DNA of 64,000 nucleotides from Nitrosospira briensis (GCF_900115125.1 NZ_FOVJ01000002.1:1-64000); one strand, 5' to 3'. Positions 38,072 through 48,126 are shown, numbered from the stretch's first letter. The notes: generated from the sequence alone by a model not told the origin. Numbers and translations: made by a program.

Positions 38072-39559
38072 ATGGCGCACAACGGTCTTAACGTTCTGTT
38101 TGTCACACCAGAGATCTATCCTCTGAACAAAACCGGGGGATTGGGTGATGTGAGCGCCGCGTTACCCGCGGCTTTGCGCGAGCTGAAGCTCGACGCGCGC
38201 GTGCTTATCCCGGGTTATCCTCAGGTTTTGGCCGGACTGAAAAACAAACAAAAAATAGCGGAATTCCCTGACCAGGCCCCATTTCCGCCATCGGTACTGC
38301 TATCGGCCAAGTTGCCATCGGATGGGTGCGGAGGGGAGAACGGGCCTGCGCGTCTTCCACTATTCATCATCGATTGTCCTGTGCTCTTCTGCAGGGAAGG
38401 AGGCCCGTACACGGACACCTCCGGCCGCAGCTGGACTGATAATGCGCTGCGTTTTGGCCTTCTCTCAAAAATCGGCGCACTTCTGGCGAGCGATGCAAGT
38501 CCACTTTTCTGGCGTCCGCAAGTCGTTCATTGCAATGACTGGCAGAGCGGACTGGTGCCTGCATACCTCCATTTCCATTCAGGTGAAAAAGCGGCGTCGC
38601 TGATGACGATACACAATCTCGCTTTTCAGGGAACATTTCCTCCCGATACCGTCGCTGAACTGGGTTTGCCCACCGAAAGTTTTGATATGAATGGGCTGGA
38701 GTACTATGGCAGCATGTCATTTCTGAAAGGCGGGCTCTATTACGCCAACCACGTCTCTACCGTAAGTCCCACTTACGCCCGTGAAATTCAGACGGAGCCG
38801 CTGGGCTTCGGCATGGAAGGCTTGCTCGCCGCACGGCATGAGCATATCAGTGGAATCGTCAATGGCATTGCGTCTGAATGGAACCCTTCGACCGATCCCC
38901 ATATTGCGCGAAATTACGCGATTACCAATCTCGCAGCCAAAGCCGATAACAAGATTGCCTTACAGCAGCTGCTGGGGCTGAGAATCGAGGCGGATACTCC
39001 GTTGTTCGGCGCCGTAGGCCGGTTTACCCATCAAAAAGGTTATGATCTATTGCTGAAAATAGCGCCACAGATAGCTGATTTACCCGCCCAATTGGCGATT
39101 CTCGGCAGCGGTGACGCAATACTGGAGCAGGAACTCGCCAGGATTGCGAAAAATCGTTCGGGTACCATTGCGGTGCGTATCGGTTTCGATGAAAAACTGG
39201 CTCATTTGATCGAGGCTGGCGCTGATAGTTTCCTGATGCCTTCCCGCTTCGAGCCTTGCGGCCTGAACCAGATGTATAGCCAGCGCTACGGTACGCCCCC
39301 GCTGGTTCATGCCACAGGTGGACTATGTGACACGGTGGTCGACTGCGCCCCGGCAACGTTGACCGACAGAAGCGCCAGTGGTTTTTTATTCAATGACATG
39401 ACTTCCGGTAATCTTCTCGGCGCTATACGGCGCACCGTGGACACCTACCATGATAAGACGGTCTGGCGCCAATTAATGAGAAATGGCATGGCCAAGGATT
39501 TCAGCTGGCGCGCAAGCGCGGAAGCCTACCGAAAAATCTACTTGTCCCTGCTATCCTGA
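38072..39559 (+). CDS. glgA: Glycogen synthase (ADP-glucose)
   Basis: A 495-residue GT5 enzyme that extends glycogen from ADP-glucose. The donor-site motif is KTGGLGDVSAALP near the start, with HCNDWQSGL and the C-terminal EPCGLNQMYSQRYGTPPLVH followed by GGLCDTVVD. It differs from many synthases by a longer N-terminal loop around residues 75-110. It is the second gene of the glgB-glgA plus-strand pair and converges on glgP with 64 bases between stops. Confidence 0.94.
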   Translation: MAHNGLNVLFVTPEIYPLNKTGGLGDVSAALPAALRELKLDARVLIPGYPQVLAGLKNKQKIAEFPDQAPFPPSVLLSAKLPSDGCGGENGPARLPLFIIDCPVLFCREGGPYTDTSGRSWTDNALRFGLLSKIGALLASDASPLFWRPQVVHCNDWQSGLVPAYLHFHSGEKAASLMTIHNLAFQGTFPPDTVAELGLPTESFDMNGLEYYGSMSFLKGGLYYANHVSTVSPTYAREIQTEPLGFGMEGLLAARHEHISGIVNGIASEWNPSTDPHIARNYAITNLAAKADNKIALQQLLGLRIEADTPLFGAVGRFTHQKGYDLLLKIAPQIADLPAQLAILGSGDAILEQELARIAKNRSGTIAVRIGFDEKLAHLIEAGADSFLMPSRFEPCGLNQMYSQRYGTPPLVHATGGLCDTVVDCAPATLTDRSASGFLFNDMTSGNLLGAIRRTVDTYHDKTVWRQLMRNGMAKDFSWRASAEAYRKIYLSLLS

Positions 39560-39623
39560 ATTACAGGAAGTATCCCGAAGTTGCTGAAGCGCAAGAATCC
39601 GGAACGTGAATGACGAAGCGGGT

Positions 39624-42179
39624 TTATAGCCACAACATCATCCCCATTTCAAGAGGATGCGTCAATAAAGGGTGATATGGGTAAACGCGAATACGATAGT
39701 CCAGCTTGCCGCACAAACTCACCGCTAGATTCAATGTAAACCTCTGCTCATCGGATTCTTCAGCACCGGTACATTCAAATTTATAGTGCTTGAAATCGCT
39801 TATGGTAGCGTGGGGGAGCTGAGGGCCTATCAGCAACTCCACGATCACATCCTCCGGTTTGAGCCCATTCAGCCTTATTGCAACGTCAAAATACACGGTA
39901 TCGCCGAAGCTGATACGGTTGGCAGGCGCATCAAGGCGCCGGATGGCGACACCCCACCATGCGTTCCTCACAAAAGCTTTCCAGTCGGCAACCTTTTGTG
40001 CGCCGCTATAGTCAGCGGTGGCGTAATGTGATCCTTGCCTGCTGGCCGGCACGTAGAAGTTTTGAGCATACTCGCCTACCATGCGTCCGGCGCTGAAGCG
40101 CGGCAGTAACGATATCATCGAGTTCTTAGCCATTTTAATCCACTCCGGCGAGTACCCCAGCTTGTCACGGTTATAATAGAGTGGAACCACATGATCCTGC
40201 AGTGTTTCGTAAAAGTCGGTACTGTCTTCCTTATCACGAAGGTGGGGAGCCATATTTTCCGGCCCTCGCTTGATTGCCCAGCCATTCTTCCCGTTATAGC
40301 CTTCTCCCCACCAGCCATCGAGTACGCTCAGGTTAAGGCCGCCGTTTATTGCTGCTTTCATGCCTGAAGTACCGCTTGCCTCCAATGGATACACGGGACT
40401 GTTGAGCCACACGTCCACCCCCGCCACCAGCCGCCGGGCGAGGCGTAAATCATAGTCCTCGACCAGCAGAATTTGCCCCTGGAACTCAGGCAACCGTGCA
40501 ATCTCGCTGACCCGCCGGATCAGGTCCTGCCCCGGCACATCGGCCGGGTGCGCCTTGCCCGCAAAAATCATCATCACGGGCCGCTCCTGATGAAGCACGA
40601 TTCTACGCAGCCAGTCGAGATCCTCGAATAACAGCGTCGCACGTTTGTAGGTAGCAAAGCGCCGGGCAAAACCGATTGTCAGAATATTCGGATTAACAGG
40701 ATCAGTGAATCGTAGCAGACGGTCGAGATGTGCTTCAGACCCGTGATTGCGCGAATTTTGCAGGGCAAGGCGAGCACGCACGCCATAAAACATCTGGGAC
40801 TTCAGCGTTTGCCGCACGCTCCAGAATAAGTGATCAGGAATTGCCTCGATACGGGACCAATACTTGGCGTCACAAATATTGTTGCGCCATTCGTGACCGA
40901 GATAGCGGTCGAATAAATCCGCCCATTCCGGCGCCAGAAAGGTCGGGACATGCACACCGTTTGTAATATAGGCAACCGGGTTTTCTTCCGGCTCGATCTG
41001 CGGCCACAAGTGCCTGCAAATTCGTGCCGACACATTGCCGTGTATCTTGCTTACTCCATTTTGGAAGCGCGAACCGCGAATGGCGAGCGCGGTCATGTTG
41101 AAATCATTGCTGTCCGGAGCGCGGCCCAGGGCGAGAAAGTCGTCCCTGGAAATTCCCAGGTCATTATAAAATCCCTCGAAATATCCGGTCATCATATCAT
41201 CGCTGAAGTGATCGTGCCCCGCCGGCACAGCGGTATGGGTAGTGAATATCGTGTTTGCCGCCACCGCCTCCAGCGCAGTGGGAAACGGCAGTCCCTGCCG
41301 CACGAGGTCCCGCATGCGTTCAAGCACCATGAACGCGGCATGACCCTCGTTTATATGCCATACCGTGGGCCTTATTCCCATTTCCCGCAGTGCGCGCGTG
41401 CCGCCAACGCCCAGGAGAATCTCCTGCTCGATACGCATCGTCCTGTCGCCGCCGTAGAGCTGGTGCGTGATATCGCGATCAGCCTGCGAATTTTCAGGAA
41501 GATCGGTATCAAGCAGATAAAGCGTGACATGCCCTATTTTGGCGCGCCATATCTTCGCGACCACCTTGCGTTGCGGCATCTCCACTTCAACTCGCACTTC
41601 AGAACCGTTACCGTGCAGGACCGGCGTGACCGGCAAATCCTCAAAGTCCGAATCCGCATATATGACTTGCTGGTTACCCTCACTATCTATTGTCTGGGAA
41701 AAATACCCTTGACGATAGAGTAGTCCAACGCCGACCAACGGCAAGCGCACGTCGCTCGCTGCCTTGCAATGATCGCCGGCAAGAATGCCGAGGCCGCCCG
41801 AATAAATTGGAAAGCTCACGTGAAAGCCGAACTCGAAACAAAAGTAGGCAACCTGATCGCTGGAGCTCAAGCCGGTGTGGGCGCAATCTTCTGGGGGTCC
41901 GGAATGATAGAAATCATAAGCCGACAGTACGCTGTTGTAGTGAGCAAGGAAGACGCGATCCTCTGCCGCCCTGAGCAGTTTCGACTCATCCACGCGCTTG
42001 AGAAAAGCTTTCGGATTGTGCCCGACCGCCCCCCACAAAGCATGGTCCAGGGACGAGAATAACGAGCGGGTAGAGCGATCCCAGCTGTACCAGAGGTCAT
42101 TGGCCAGTTCTTCAAGGCGTGCGAGACGGGGTGGGATTTTCGGAGTGACAGCGATCGTAAATGCGGTGCCTGGAGGCAT
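39624..42179 (-). CDS. glgP: Alpha-glucan phosphorylase
   Basis: An 851-residue GT35 enzyme releasing glucose 1-phosphate from glycogen or maltodextrin. The PLP-binding lysine lies in EASGTSGMKAAINGG. The N-terminal DUF3417-type region (about 10-110, RLARLEELANDLWYSWD) marks the short bacterial/archaeal alpha-glucan family rather than the E. coli GlgP type. Phosphate-site arginines in FARRFATYKRATLLF are present. AAGGA precedes the ATG. It is convergent with glgA and supplies the degradative arm of the cluster. Confidence 0.93.
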   Translation of the reverse strand: MPPGTAFTIAVTPKIPPRLARLEELANDLWYSWDRSTRSLFSSLDHALWGAVGHNPKAFLKRVDESKLLRAAEDRVFLAHYNSVLSAYDFYHSGPPEDCAHTGLSSSDQVAYFCFEFGFHVSFPIYSGGLGILAGDHCKAASDVRLPLVGVGLLYRQGYFSQTIDSEGNQQVIYADSDFEDLPVTPVLHGNGSEVRVEVEMPQRKVVAKIWRAKIGHVTLYLLDTDLPENSQADRDITHQLYGGDRTMRIEQEILLGVGGTRALREMGIRPTVWHINEGHAAFMVLERMRDLVRQGLPFPTALEAVAANTIFTTHTAVPAGHDHFSDDMMTGYFEGFYNDLGISRDDFLALGRAPDSNDFNMTALAIRGSRFQNGVSKIHGNVSARICRHLWPQIEPEENPVAYITNGVHVPTFLAPEWADLFDRYLGHEWRNNICDAKYWSRIEAIPDHLFWSVRQTLKSQMFYGVRARLALQNSRNHGSEAHLDRLLRFTDPVNPNILTIGFARRFATYKRATLLFEDLDWLRRIVLHQERPVMMIFAGKAHPADVPGQDLIRRVSEIARLPEFQGQILLVEDYDLRLARRLVAGVDVWLNSPVYPLEASGTSGMKAAINGGLNLSVLDGWWGEGYNGKNGWAIKRGPENMAPHLRDKEDSTDFYETLQDHVVPLYYNRDKLGYSPEWIKMAKNSMISLLPRFSAGRMVGEYAQNFYVPASRQGSHYATADYSGAQKVADWKAFVRNAWWGVAIRRLDAPANRISFGDTVYFDVAIRLNGLKPEDVIVELLIGPQLPHATISDFKHYKFECTGAEESDEQRFTLNLAVSLCGKLDYRIRVYPYHPLLTHPLEMGMMLWL

Positions 42180-42268
42180 ACTCGAGTTTCCTTGAAACGG
42201 GTTTGGAGGGATATCTCAACCGGGAAAGCACGCAGTCAAGTCAATTTTGTTTTTCCGGCACTTTGCCG

Positions 42269-42814
42269 CTATGCCTTGATAAAGTGCTCGCGATAGTATC
42301 TCATCTCAACGATGGAATCATGAATATCCGCCAGCGCCTCGTGCTTGCATTGCTTTGTCAAGCCAGGAAGGATTTCGGGCCGCCAACGTTTCACCAATTC
42401 CTTGAGGCTGCTTACGTCGAGATTACGATAATGAAAATACGCCTCCAGCCGGGGCATGCGGCGCGCCAGAAACCGGCGATCCTGACAGATGGAATTGCCG
42501 CACATGGGAGAGACCCCCGGTGCTATGTGCTCCTGCAGAAACTCGATCATAAGCGACTCCGCCTGCGCTTCTGCCAGGCTGGATGCCCTAACTTTATCAA
42601 TCAGGCCCGATCTGGAATGAGTGGACTTGTTCCAGTTGTCCATGCCATCCAGCACGACTTCCGGTTGGAATAACACCAATACCGGTGCTTCCGCCAGTAT
42701 GTTCAGCTGGGAATCGGTTATAACCAGCGCGACCTCCAGAATCTGATCCGTTTCTGGACTCAGCCCGCTCATTTCCATATCTATCCAGATAAGGTTAGTG
42801 CTCTCTTGTGACAT
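42269..42814 (-). CDS. orn: Oligoribonuclease
   Basis: A 181-residue DEDDh 3'-5' exonuclease that degrades two- to five-nucleotide RNAs and pGpG. The active-site acids are in WIDMEMSGL; the DEDDh histidine and aspartate lie in [20 protein letters not shown]. Length fits the family (about 180). A start nine codons upstream exists, but [12 protein letters not shown] matches usual Orn starts. It is divergent from the M48 protease gene with 85 bases between starts. Confidence 0.95.
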   Translation of the reverse strand: MSQESTNLIWIDMEMSGLSPETDQILEVALVITDSQLNILAEAPVLVLFQPEVVLDGMDNWNKSTHSRSGLIDKVRASSLAEAQAESLMIEFLQEHIAPGVSPMCGNSICQDRRFLARRMPRLEAYFHYRNLDVSSLKELVKRWRPEILPGLTKQCKHEALADIHDSIVEMRYYREHFIKA

Positions 42815-42899
42815 AATTGAACCGCTTTCCAGAATTTTCAACGTGCGATTGTGTCATATCGCTTTTGACCCGTCACCTTTCATCACTCTCGCCGCAACC

Positions 42900-44156
42900 A
42901 TGCAAACTTTCACAGTTATATTTCTTGCAGCGCTGACGCTCACAGTTTTGACGCAGTGGTGGCTGGCAACGAGGCAGATCCGTCATGTTCTCGCCCACCG
43001 GGACCGCGTGCCAGAGACTTTTTCATCCCGGATCGACCTGGAGGCGCACCGGAAGGCGGCCGACTATACTTGTGCCAAGACGCGGCTGAGGTACGTCGGC
43101 ATATTGCTGGAAGCCGTGCTTTTACTGGTGTTTACCCTGGGAGGTGGCTTGAACGCCCTGGCTGCTTTCTGGTCGGGCTGGCTCGCCGATCCGCTCCTGC
43201 ACGGCATGGCGCTTATCGTGAGCACGGTATTGATAATGAGCGTGGTAGAACTTCCCATAAGTTATTATCGGACATTCGTCATTGAGCAGCAGTTTGGTTT
43301 CAACAAAATGACGTTGCGCATGTTTTTTCTGGACTTGATCAAACGGACCCTATTGGGCGTGCTACTTGGGGCGCCACTGCTATTTTGCGTTGTATGGCTG
43401 ATGGAAGAAGCGGGACCAGGCTGGTGGCTTTATGCCTGGATTGCATGGATGGGCTTCAACCTGATGGTTCTCGCCATTTTTCCAACCTGGATAGCGCCAA
43501 TTTTCAACAAATTCACCCCGCTTGAAGATGCTCCGCTTAAAGAGCGCATCGAGCAATTGATGCGAAAATGCGGCTTCAAATCCAGCGGTCTTTTCGTAAT
43601 GGATGGTTCGCGCCGCAGCAACCATGGTAATGCTTATTTTACCGGTTTCGGCAAGACCAAGCGGATCGTTTTTTTTGACACTTTGCTTTCTCGCCTCGAT
43701 CCGGCCGAAGTTGAAGCGGTGCTGGCGCATGAACTCGGCCATTTCAAACGCCGTCATGTAATTAAACGGATTGCCTGGAGCTTTGCGATGAGCCTCATTT
43801 TTTTATGGGGTCTGGGCTACCTGATGGAGCAGCGCTGGTTTTACGAGGGACTCGGTGTTTCTGTTTCATCGGTGCCTTCCACCGCGATTGCGCTGCTGCT
43901 GTTTTTCATGGTCATGCCCATTTTCACATTTCTGTTTCAGCCGTTGGCGAGCCTGTATTCCCGCAAGCACGAATTCGAGGCCGACGAGTATGCGGCGCAT
44001 ACCGCTTCTGCCTCCGACCTGATACGCGCGCTAACTAAACTCTATCAGGATAATGCTGCTACCCTCACTCCGGATCCGCTCCATTCGGCGTTCTACGATT
44101 CCCATCCTCCAGCGTCGATGAGAATAGCGCGACTGGAAAACCTGGCGCATAATTGA
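42900..44156 (+). CDS. M48-family membrane metalloprotease (Ste24-like)
   Basis: A 418-residue polytopic membrane protease. It has the zinc site HELGH (277-281) with the third ligand in EFEADEYAA near 356. Several membrane segments occur before and after, and an N-terminal region like CAAX protease 1 (PISYYRTFVIEQQFGFN) is present. Bacterial members take part in membrane-protein quality control; a prenyl substrate is not implied. The ATG is the one before the first membrane segment. phhB and rsgA follow, an order common in betaproteobacteria. Confidence 0.9.
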   Translation: MQTFTVIFLAALTLTVLTQWWLATRQIRHVLAHRDRVPETFSSRIDLEAHRKAADYTCAKTRLRYVGILLEAVLLLVFTLGGGLNALAAFWSGWLADPLLHGMALIVSTVLIMSVVELPISYYRTFVIEQQFGFNKMTLRMFFLDLIKRTLLGVLLGAPLLFCVVWLMEEAGPGWWLYAWIAWMGFNLMVLAIFPTWIAPIFNKFTPLEDAPLKERIEQLMRKCGFKSSGLFVMDGSRRSNHGNAYFTGFGKTKRIVFFDTLLSRLDPAEVEAVLAHELGHFKRRHVIKRIAWSFAMSLIFLWGLGYLMEQRWFYEGLGVSVSSVPSTAIALLLFFMVMPIFTFLFQPLASLYSRKHEFEADEYAAHTASASDLIRALTKLYQDNAATLTPDPLHSAFYDSHPPASMRIARLENLAHN

Positions 44157-44309
44157 CGTTTATCGTGTGTTTCAGCATTCTTCCAATCAGATTGACCGAC
44201 ATTATGACGTGCCTGGATGCGGCATCATAAGGGCTTAAAGCATATCTGTACTGCCGGGCGTTTTGGTAAGATTTGGTTAACGATTTAACACTGACGAGCA
44301 GGAGTATTA

Positions 44310-44651
44310 ATGAATATCACCGCCAATGATCTCGCAACAAAGCAGTGCAAGCCATGCGAAGGCAATATGCCGCCGCTTTCGCCCGCGGAAATAACCGTGC
44401 TGATGCAGCAACTCGAAGGATGGGAGTTTTTCGAGAAGGTAATTCGTAAAGACTACCATTTCAAGAATTACTACCAGACCATTGCTTTCGTGAACACCGT
44501 TGCGTGGATTTCGCATCGGGAGGATCATCACCCGGACATGATGGTCGGTTACAACAAATGCAGTGTTGAATACACGACTCACGCAATCAGCGGCCTGTCC
44601 GAGAATGATTTTATCTGTGCCGCCAAAATCGACACCTTGTTCCAGATTTGA
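44310..44651 (+). CDS. phhB: Pterin-4-alpha-carbinolamine dehydratase
   Basis: A 113-residue PCD/DCoH protein that dehydrates 4a-hydroxytetrahydrobiopterin. The active-site histidines are in HREDHHPDM, with YNKCSVEYTTHAISGLSEND after them. It normally recycles pterin for phenylalanine hydroxylase, but no such gene is near. CAGGAG lies before the ATG. Its TGA overlaps the TTG start of rsgA, so the two are coupled. Confidence 0.93.
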   Translation: MNITANDLATKQCKPCEGNMPPLSPAEITVLMQQLEGWEFFEKVIRKDYHFKNYYQTIAFVNTVAWISHREDHHPDMMVGYNKCSVEYTTHAISGLSENDFICAAKIDTLFQI

Positions 44652-45589
44652 GTTCAGCCTGCCGCTCCCCGATTTCATCTCCCATTCGAGGAGAAATAGT
44701 TGCCGCGTATGGCAGGCATTTTCTCGTTAAAACAGCGACTGATATAGCGCTTCCTTGTGTATTGCGTGGGAGAAAAGGTGGCGCGGCGTGTGGCGACCAG
44801 GTAGAGATCCGGCTGACGAGCCCAGGCCAGGGCGTAATTGAAACCATCCTGCCACGCCGTACGCTACTGCATCGCAGCGACAGCTCCCGCGACAAATTAA
44901 TCGCCGCCAATGTGACACAGCTAGTCATCGTGGTGGCCGCGGTACCCAGCTTCAGCGAGGAATTGATAAATCGCTGTCTCGTTGCCGCCGAAAATCAGCA
45001 CATCAAGGCGCTGATCGTACTCAATAAGGCTGACCTCTCCGAACCCACGCGCGCCGCGTTTGCGACGCTTTTGCTCTACGAAAGACTGGGCTATTCCCTG
45101 CTACAGCTCAGCGCGAAGACCGATATTGAACCCCTTCTGCCCTATCTACGAGGCCACCTCAGCGCGTTAGTGGGGCAATCTGGAATGGGGAAGTCAACCC
45201 TGATCAACGCCCTGATCCCCGCAGCTGAACGCGCCACCGCTGAAATATCCACCACGCTTGATACCGGGCGTCACACGACGACTCATGCGCGGCTTTATCA
45301 GCTCGACGAAACCAGCGGCATTATAGATTCCCCCGGGGTGCAGCAATTCGGCTTGCAGCATATAAGCAGCGAAGAACTCGTATGGGGATTCAAGGAATTT
45401 CATCGTTACATCGGCCAATGTAAATTCAACAATTGCTGTCATATAGGCGAACCCGGTTGCGCCCTGCTTCATGCGGTGGGGGAAGGAAAAATCGATCCGC
45501 GCCGCCTTGATTTTTACCGCAAGCTGATCATGTCATGGAGGCCCCCGCCCGGTGCGACCTCTATCCTCAAGCCCAACGCCCAGCCCTAG
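44648..45589 (+). CDS. rsgA: Ribosome small-subunit-dependent GTPase A
   Basis: A 313-residue circularly permuted GTPase that helps mature the 30S subunit. An OB fold comes first (about 13-65), then G4 NKAD (126-129), the P-loop GQSGMGKST (176-184) and G3 DSPG, and a zinc-type C-terminus with CKFNNCCHIGEPGC. The start is TTG in a TTGA overlap with phhB. No other start lies before the OB fold, which supports coupling; initiation is probably weak without phhB translation. Confidence 0.93.
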   Translation: MSSACRSPISSPIRGEIVAAYGRHFLVKTATDIALPCVLRGRKGGAACGDQVEIRLTSPGQGVIETILPRRTLLHRSDSSRDKLIAANVTQLVIVVAAVPSFSEELINRCLVAAENQHIKALIVLNKADLSEPTRAAFATLLLYERLGYSLLQLSAKTDIEPLLPYLRGHLSALVGQSGMGKSTLINALIPAAERATAEISTTLDTGRHTTTHARLYQLDETSGIIDSPGVQQFGLQHISSEELVWGFKEFHRYIGQCKFNNCCHIGEPGCALLHAVGEGKIDPRRLDFYRKLIMSWRPPPGATSILKPNAQP

Positions 45590-45780
45590 AATCTTTCCAG
45601 GACTGGCTGCGAATCGCGTTTACCCGTTTGTTTCAGTTGCATTCCGAGCCTGAGCTCGCTCCGCTTTCCTTCCCTCGCCTATCTAAAGCTCACGACGCTT
45701 CACACCATGAGTTTATATCCCGAGACAATATACATAACCCGTTCGGCGGGTCACCTTACCCCTCGCGCAAAGTCAGCGCC

Positions 45781-45824
45781 AAAAGCAAAGGCTCCCCGCC
45801 CGCGTTGAGCAGACAGGGAGCCTT
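45781..45824 (-). terminator. Terminator after the SulP gene
   Basis: A nine-pair stem AAGGCTCCC/GGGAGCCTT (45788-45796 with 45816-45824) closes a 19-base loop and is followed on the minus strand by TTTGCTTTTGG. It lies 32 bases after the SulP stop. The loop is long, so strength is uncertain. The rest of the 266-base gap holds no gene. Confidence 0.55.
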
Positions 45825-45855
45825 CGCACGCTACTTTCGGCTTGATGCGCTTGGG

Positions 45856-47499
45856 CTAACCCCCCCCAAGTGACTGCGTTGTTGTTTCGCCGACTTTCTG
45901 TTTTTTGACTTTCCTTCCAGCAAGCGGATGACTGGAGAACGGTTCAAATCGCTCAAAACCCTTGACAGTTACCGAGCCGCCGGTCTCGATATATTGCTCT
46001 TCGAAATGTTCTAGAAATTCCATGAAAGTATGGTCGACCAATGTAGCCTGGCCGAAATCAAGAACTACTTCTTTGCCCGGCTTGAATCGGGTAAGCACTT
46101 TCTTGAAACCGATCAGATTCGAAAATATGGCCGCGTCCTGAACGTTCATATAGTATTGCGTTTCGCTTTCCTTCAACTGATAACGGGCCTTGAAAATGTT
46201 ACCTAATGAAGCCCCGTTTACGATATGAAAGACGAACTTGACTGCGATACCCGCAGCAATGCCCACGAGCAAATCAGTGGCAACCGTCGTGGCAATAGTG
46301 ACCAGGAAGATGGTCAGTTGCTCGCTGCCGATTTTATAAGTCTTGAAAAACAAGCCAGGCGATGCAAGACGATATCCCACAAAGACCAACATGGCCGCAA
46401 GGGCGGTGTTGGGAATCATCTCGATTACCGGAATCATCAATAGCATCGAGATGAACAAGCAGAAGCCGTGAAAGAAATTGGCCCAGCGAGTGCGCGCCCC
46501 GAAACCGACATTTGCCGAGCTACGTGCGACTTCAGATATCATTGGGGACCCACCGACTACCGCTGCAAGCGTATTGCCTGCCCCAACCGCAATCAAATCC
46601 TTGTTGAAATTCGACTGACGCCTCCATGGATCCAGGCTGTCAATGGCCTTTACCGTCAGGCATGACTCAAGGCTTCCAACCAGAAGAAACATGATTACAT
46701 ATTTCCAGAATACCCCCGTTCCAATTTGTGAGAAGTCGGCATTAAAAGCGATTTCCTTCCAGAAATCACCGATATGAACCAGGATGTGGGCCGGTTGCGT
46801 TCCCTTGAAATCCAGAACCATGGCAGCTGGGATCGCTATCAGCAATACAAGCATTGGAGCTGGAATTTTCTTCACTAAGGGATTTTTTATCATGGGCAAT
46901 CCGAACAGGATAACCAGACTGAGTAATCCGATCATTGCGACCGGACCATTCGGATTCATGATCGAATTGGGAATTTCCGCATACAGCCTCACGGGGCCCA
47001 TTCCGGCCAGTGTCGCGGGGTCTATTCCCAACAGGATATGAGCCTGTTTGGATATGATGATAAGCCCGATGGCAGCCAGCATTCCATGTACCGCGGATAA
47101 TGGGAAGAAATCGCTCAGCGAGCCAGCCTTCATGAAACCGATGACAACCTGAAGCGCACCCGCTACGACCATGACTCCCAGGGCCATTTTCCACCCTTCA
47201 GGCCCGCCACCAACTTCAGCTACGCATCCCGCGACAATAGTAATCAAACCCGCTGCAGGACCTTTGATGGTCAGGTGTGAACCGGCAAAAAACGCAACAA
47301 CCAGGCCTCCTATCATCGCGGTAAGTACACCCATCGCGGGCGGAAAATCACCGGCCTTGGCGATACCCAGACTTAACGGCAGCGCCAGCAGGAAAACAAA
47401 GAACCCGGCCATAAAATCGTACCGGAAGTTCTCTATCATGCCCGGCAGGCCGTCTTTCGGAATTGTCAATTTAGCAGTAGAACTATTCGTAGAACTCAT
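45856..47499 (-). CDS. SulP-family inorganic anion transporter, possible bicarbonate importer
   Basis: A 547-residue SLC26/SulP transporter. About 12 membrane segments begin at residue 28 (DFMAGFFVFLLALPLSLGIA), and a C-terminal STAS domain follows (about 440-540, VVLDFGQATLVDHTFMEFLEHFEEQY). Family members carry sulfate, bicarbonate and other anions. The N-terminal sequence GIAKAGDFPPAMGV is the type often found near inorganic-carbon genes in autotrophs, and it sits downstream of dabAB on the same strand. Bicarbonate is therefore a reasonable inference but not shown. GGGAG lies nine bases before the ATG. Confidence 0.88.
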   Translation of the reverse strand: MSSTNSSTAKLTIPKDGLPGMIENFRYDFMAGFFVFLLALPLSLGIAKAGDFPPAMGVLTAMIGGLVVAFFAGSHLTIKGPAAGLITIVAGCVAEVGGGPEGWKMALGVMVVAGALQVVIGFMKAGSLSDFFPLSAVHGMLAAIGLIIISKQAHILLGIDPATLAGMGPVRLYAEIPNSIMNPNGPVAMIGLLSLVILFGLPMIKNPLVKKIPAPMLVLLIAIPAAMVLDFKGTQPAHILVHIGDFWKEIAFNADFSQIGTGVFWKYVIMFLLVGSLESCLTVKAIDSLDPWRRQSNFNKDLIAVGAGNTLAAVVGGSPMISEVARSSANVGFGARTRWANFFHGFCLFISMLLMIPVIEMIPNTALAAMLVFVGYRLASPGLFFKTYKIGSEQLTIFLVTIATTVATDLLVGIAAGIAVKFVFHIVNGASLGNIFKARYQLKESETQYYMNVQDAAIFSNLIGFKKVLTRFKPGKEVVLDFGQATLVDHTFMEFLEHFEEQYIETGGSVTVKGFERFEPFSSHPLAGRKVKKQKVGETTTQSLGGG

Positions 47500-47616
47500 C
47501 AGATGTCGCTCCCATTCATTTGGATTTTAATGTCCCAATTAAAAACACGGGTTTTAATAATGTTTTGCACTTGCTTTTCGTGTTTGATACGTTCCGCGCA
47601 TTCTTCGCGACTGGAT

Positions 47617-47769
47617 TTATCCCGAAGGGTTGAAATACGCCAAACCCGGTGTTGTTAAGCTTCCAAAAATAAATGTCCCGGCAATGAAGCGCCTCCGCAG
47701 TAATGCGGCTGCCCGTACAATCCCCATCGCTCTTTGGACATATGTCAGGTTTTCGGCGGCAGGATGCAT
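47617..47769 (-). CDS. Possible 50-residue protein between dabB and the SulP gene
   Basis: An open frame begins MHPAAENLTYVQRAMGIV, has a basic stretch LLRRRF, then a short hydrophobic segment IAGTFIFGSLTTPGLAYF. AAGGAG sits before the ATG with good spacing (AAAGGAGAGAAAT), better than many real genes here. It lies in the 627-base gap (47500-48126) on the same strand as dabB and SulP. Possibilities are a small membrane protein or leader peptide of the SulP gene, or chance. I see no family. The rest of the gap holds only the hairpin at 47959-47988. Confidence 0.4.
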   Translation of the reverse strand: MHPAAENLTYVQRAMGIVRAAALLRRRFIAGTFIFGSLTTPGLAYFNPSG

Positions 47770-47958
47770 ATTTCTCTCCTTTGCATGGAGTCAAACATTA
47801 AAACAAACATTTCCATCATTCAACCCTGCGATTTGCACACCCTTCTTCCAATCGCACTGACTATTTAAACTTGAGTGTCATGCTCGTCTGAGACGCCACT
47901 CACTGTTACGCTGTACCAGGTAGAGCAGGAGTCAGGAAATCTGCCACAAAGATCACCG

Positions 47959-47988
47959 GCCTACCTGTTATATCAAAAACAGGTAGGC
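47959..47988. terminator. Strong 11-pair hairpin after dabB
   Basis: GCCTACCTGTT and AACAGGTAGGC pair exactly around an eight-base loop, 139 bases after the dabB stop. Neither side has a clean T tract. It likely ends or thins transcription from dabAB before the SulP gene, or stabilises the dabAB message. Confidence 0.5.
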
Positions 47989-48126
47989 TTCATTCTCCTC
48001 TTTCATCAGCCAGTGACTCGCCCGAAATTCGCAGGGCCGCGTTCTGCGTGATTGACATACATACGCGGGCGCCTCCGGGACTGCGCTACCTTTACCTTAA
48101 TCCGCTTAACTTAACCATTGTCCACG

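Noticed and set aside
45722-45825. Short open frame starting near 45710 on the plus strand
   Set aside because: No ribosome site, and it runs through the terminator hairpin of the SulP gene.
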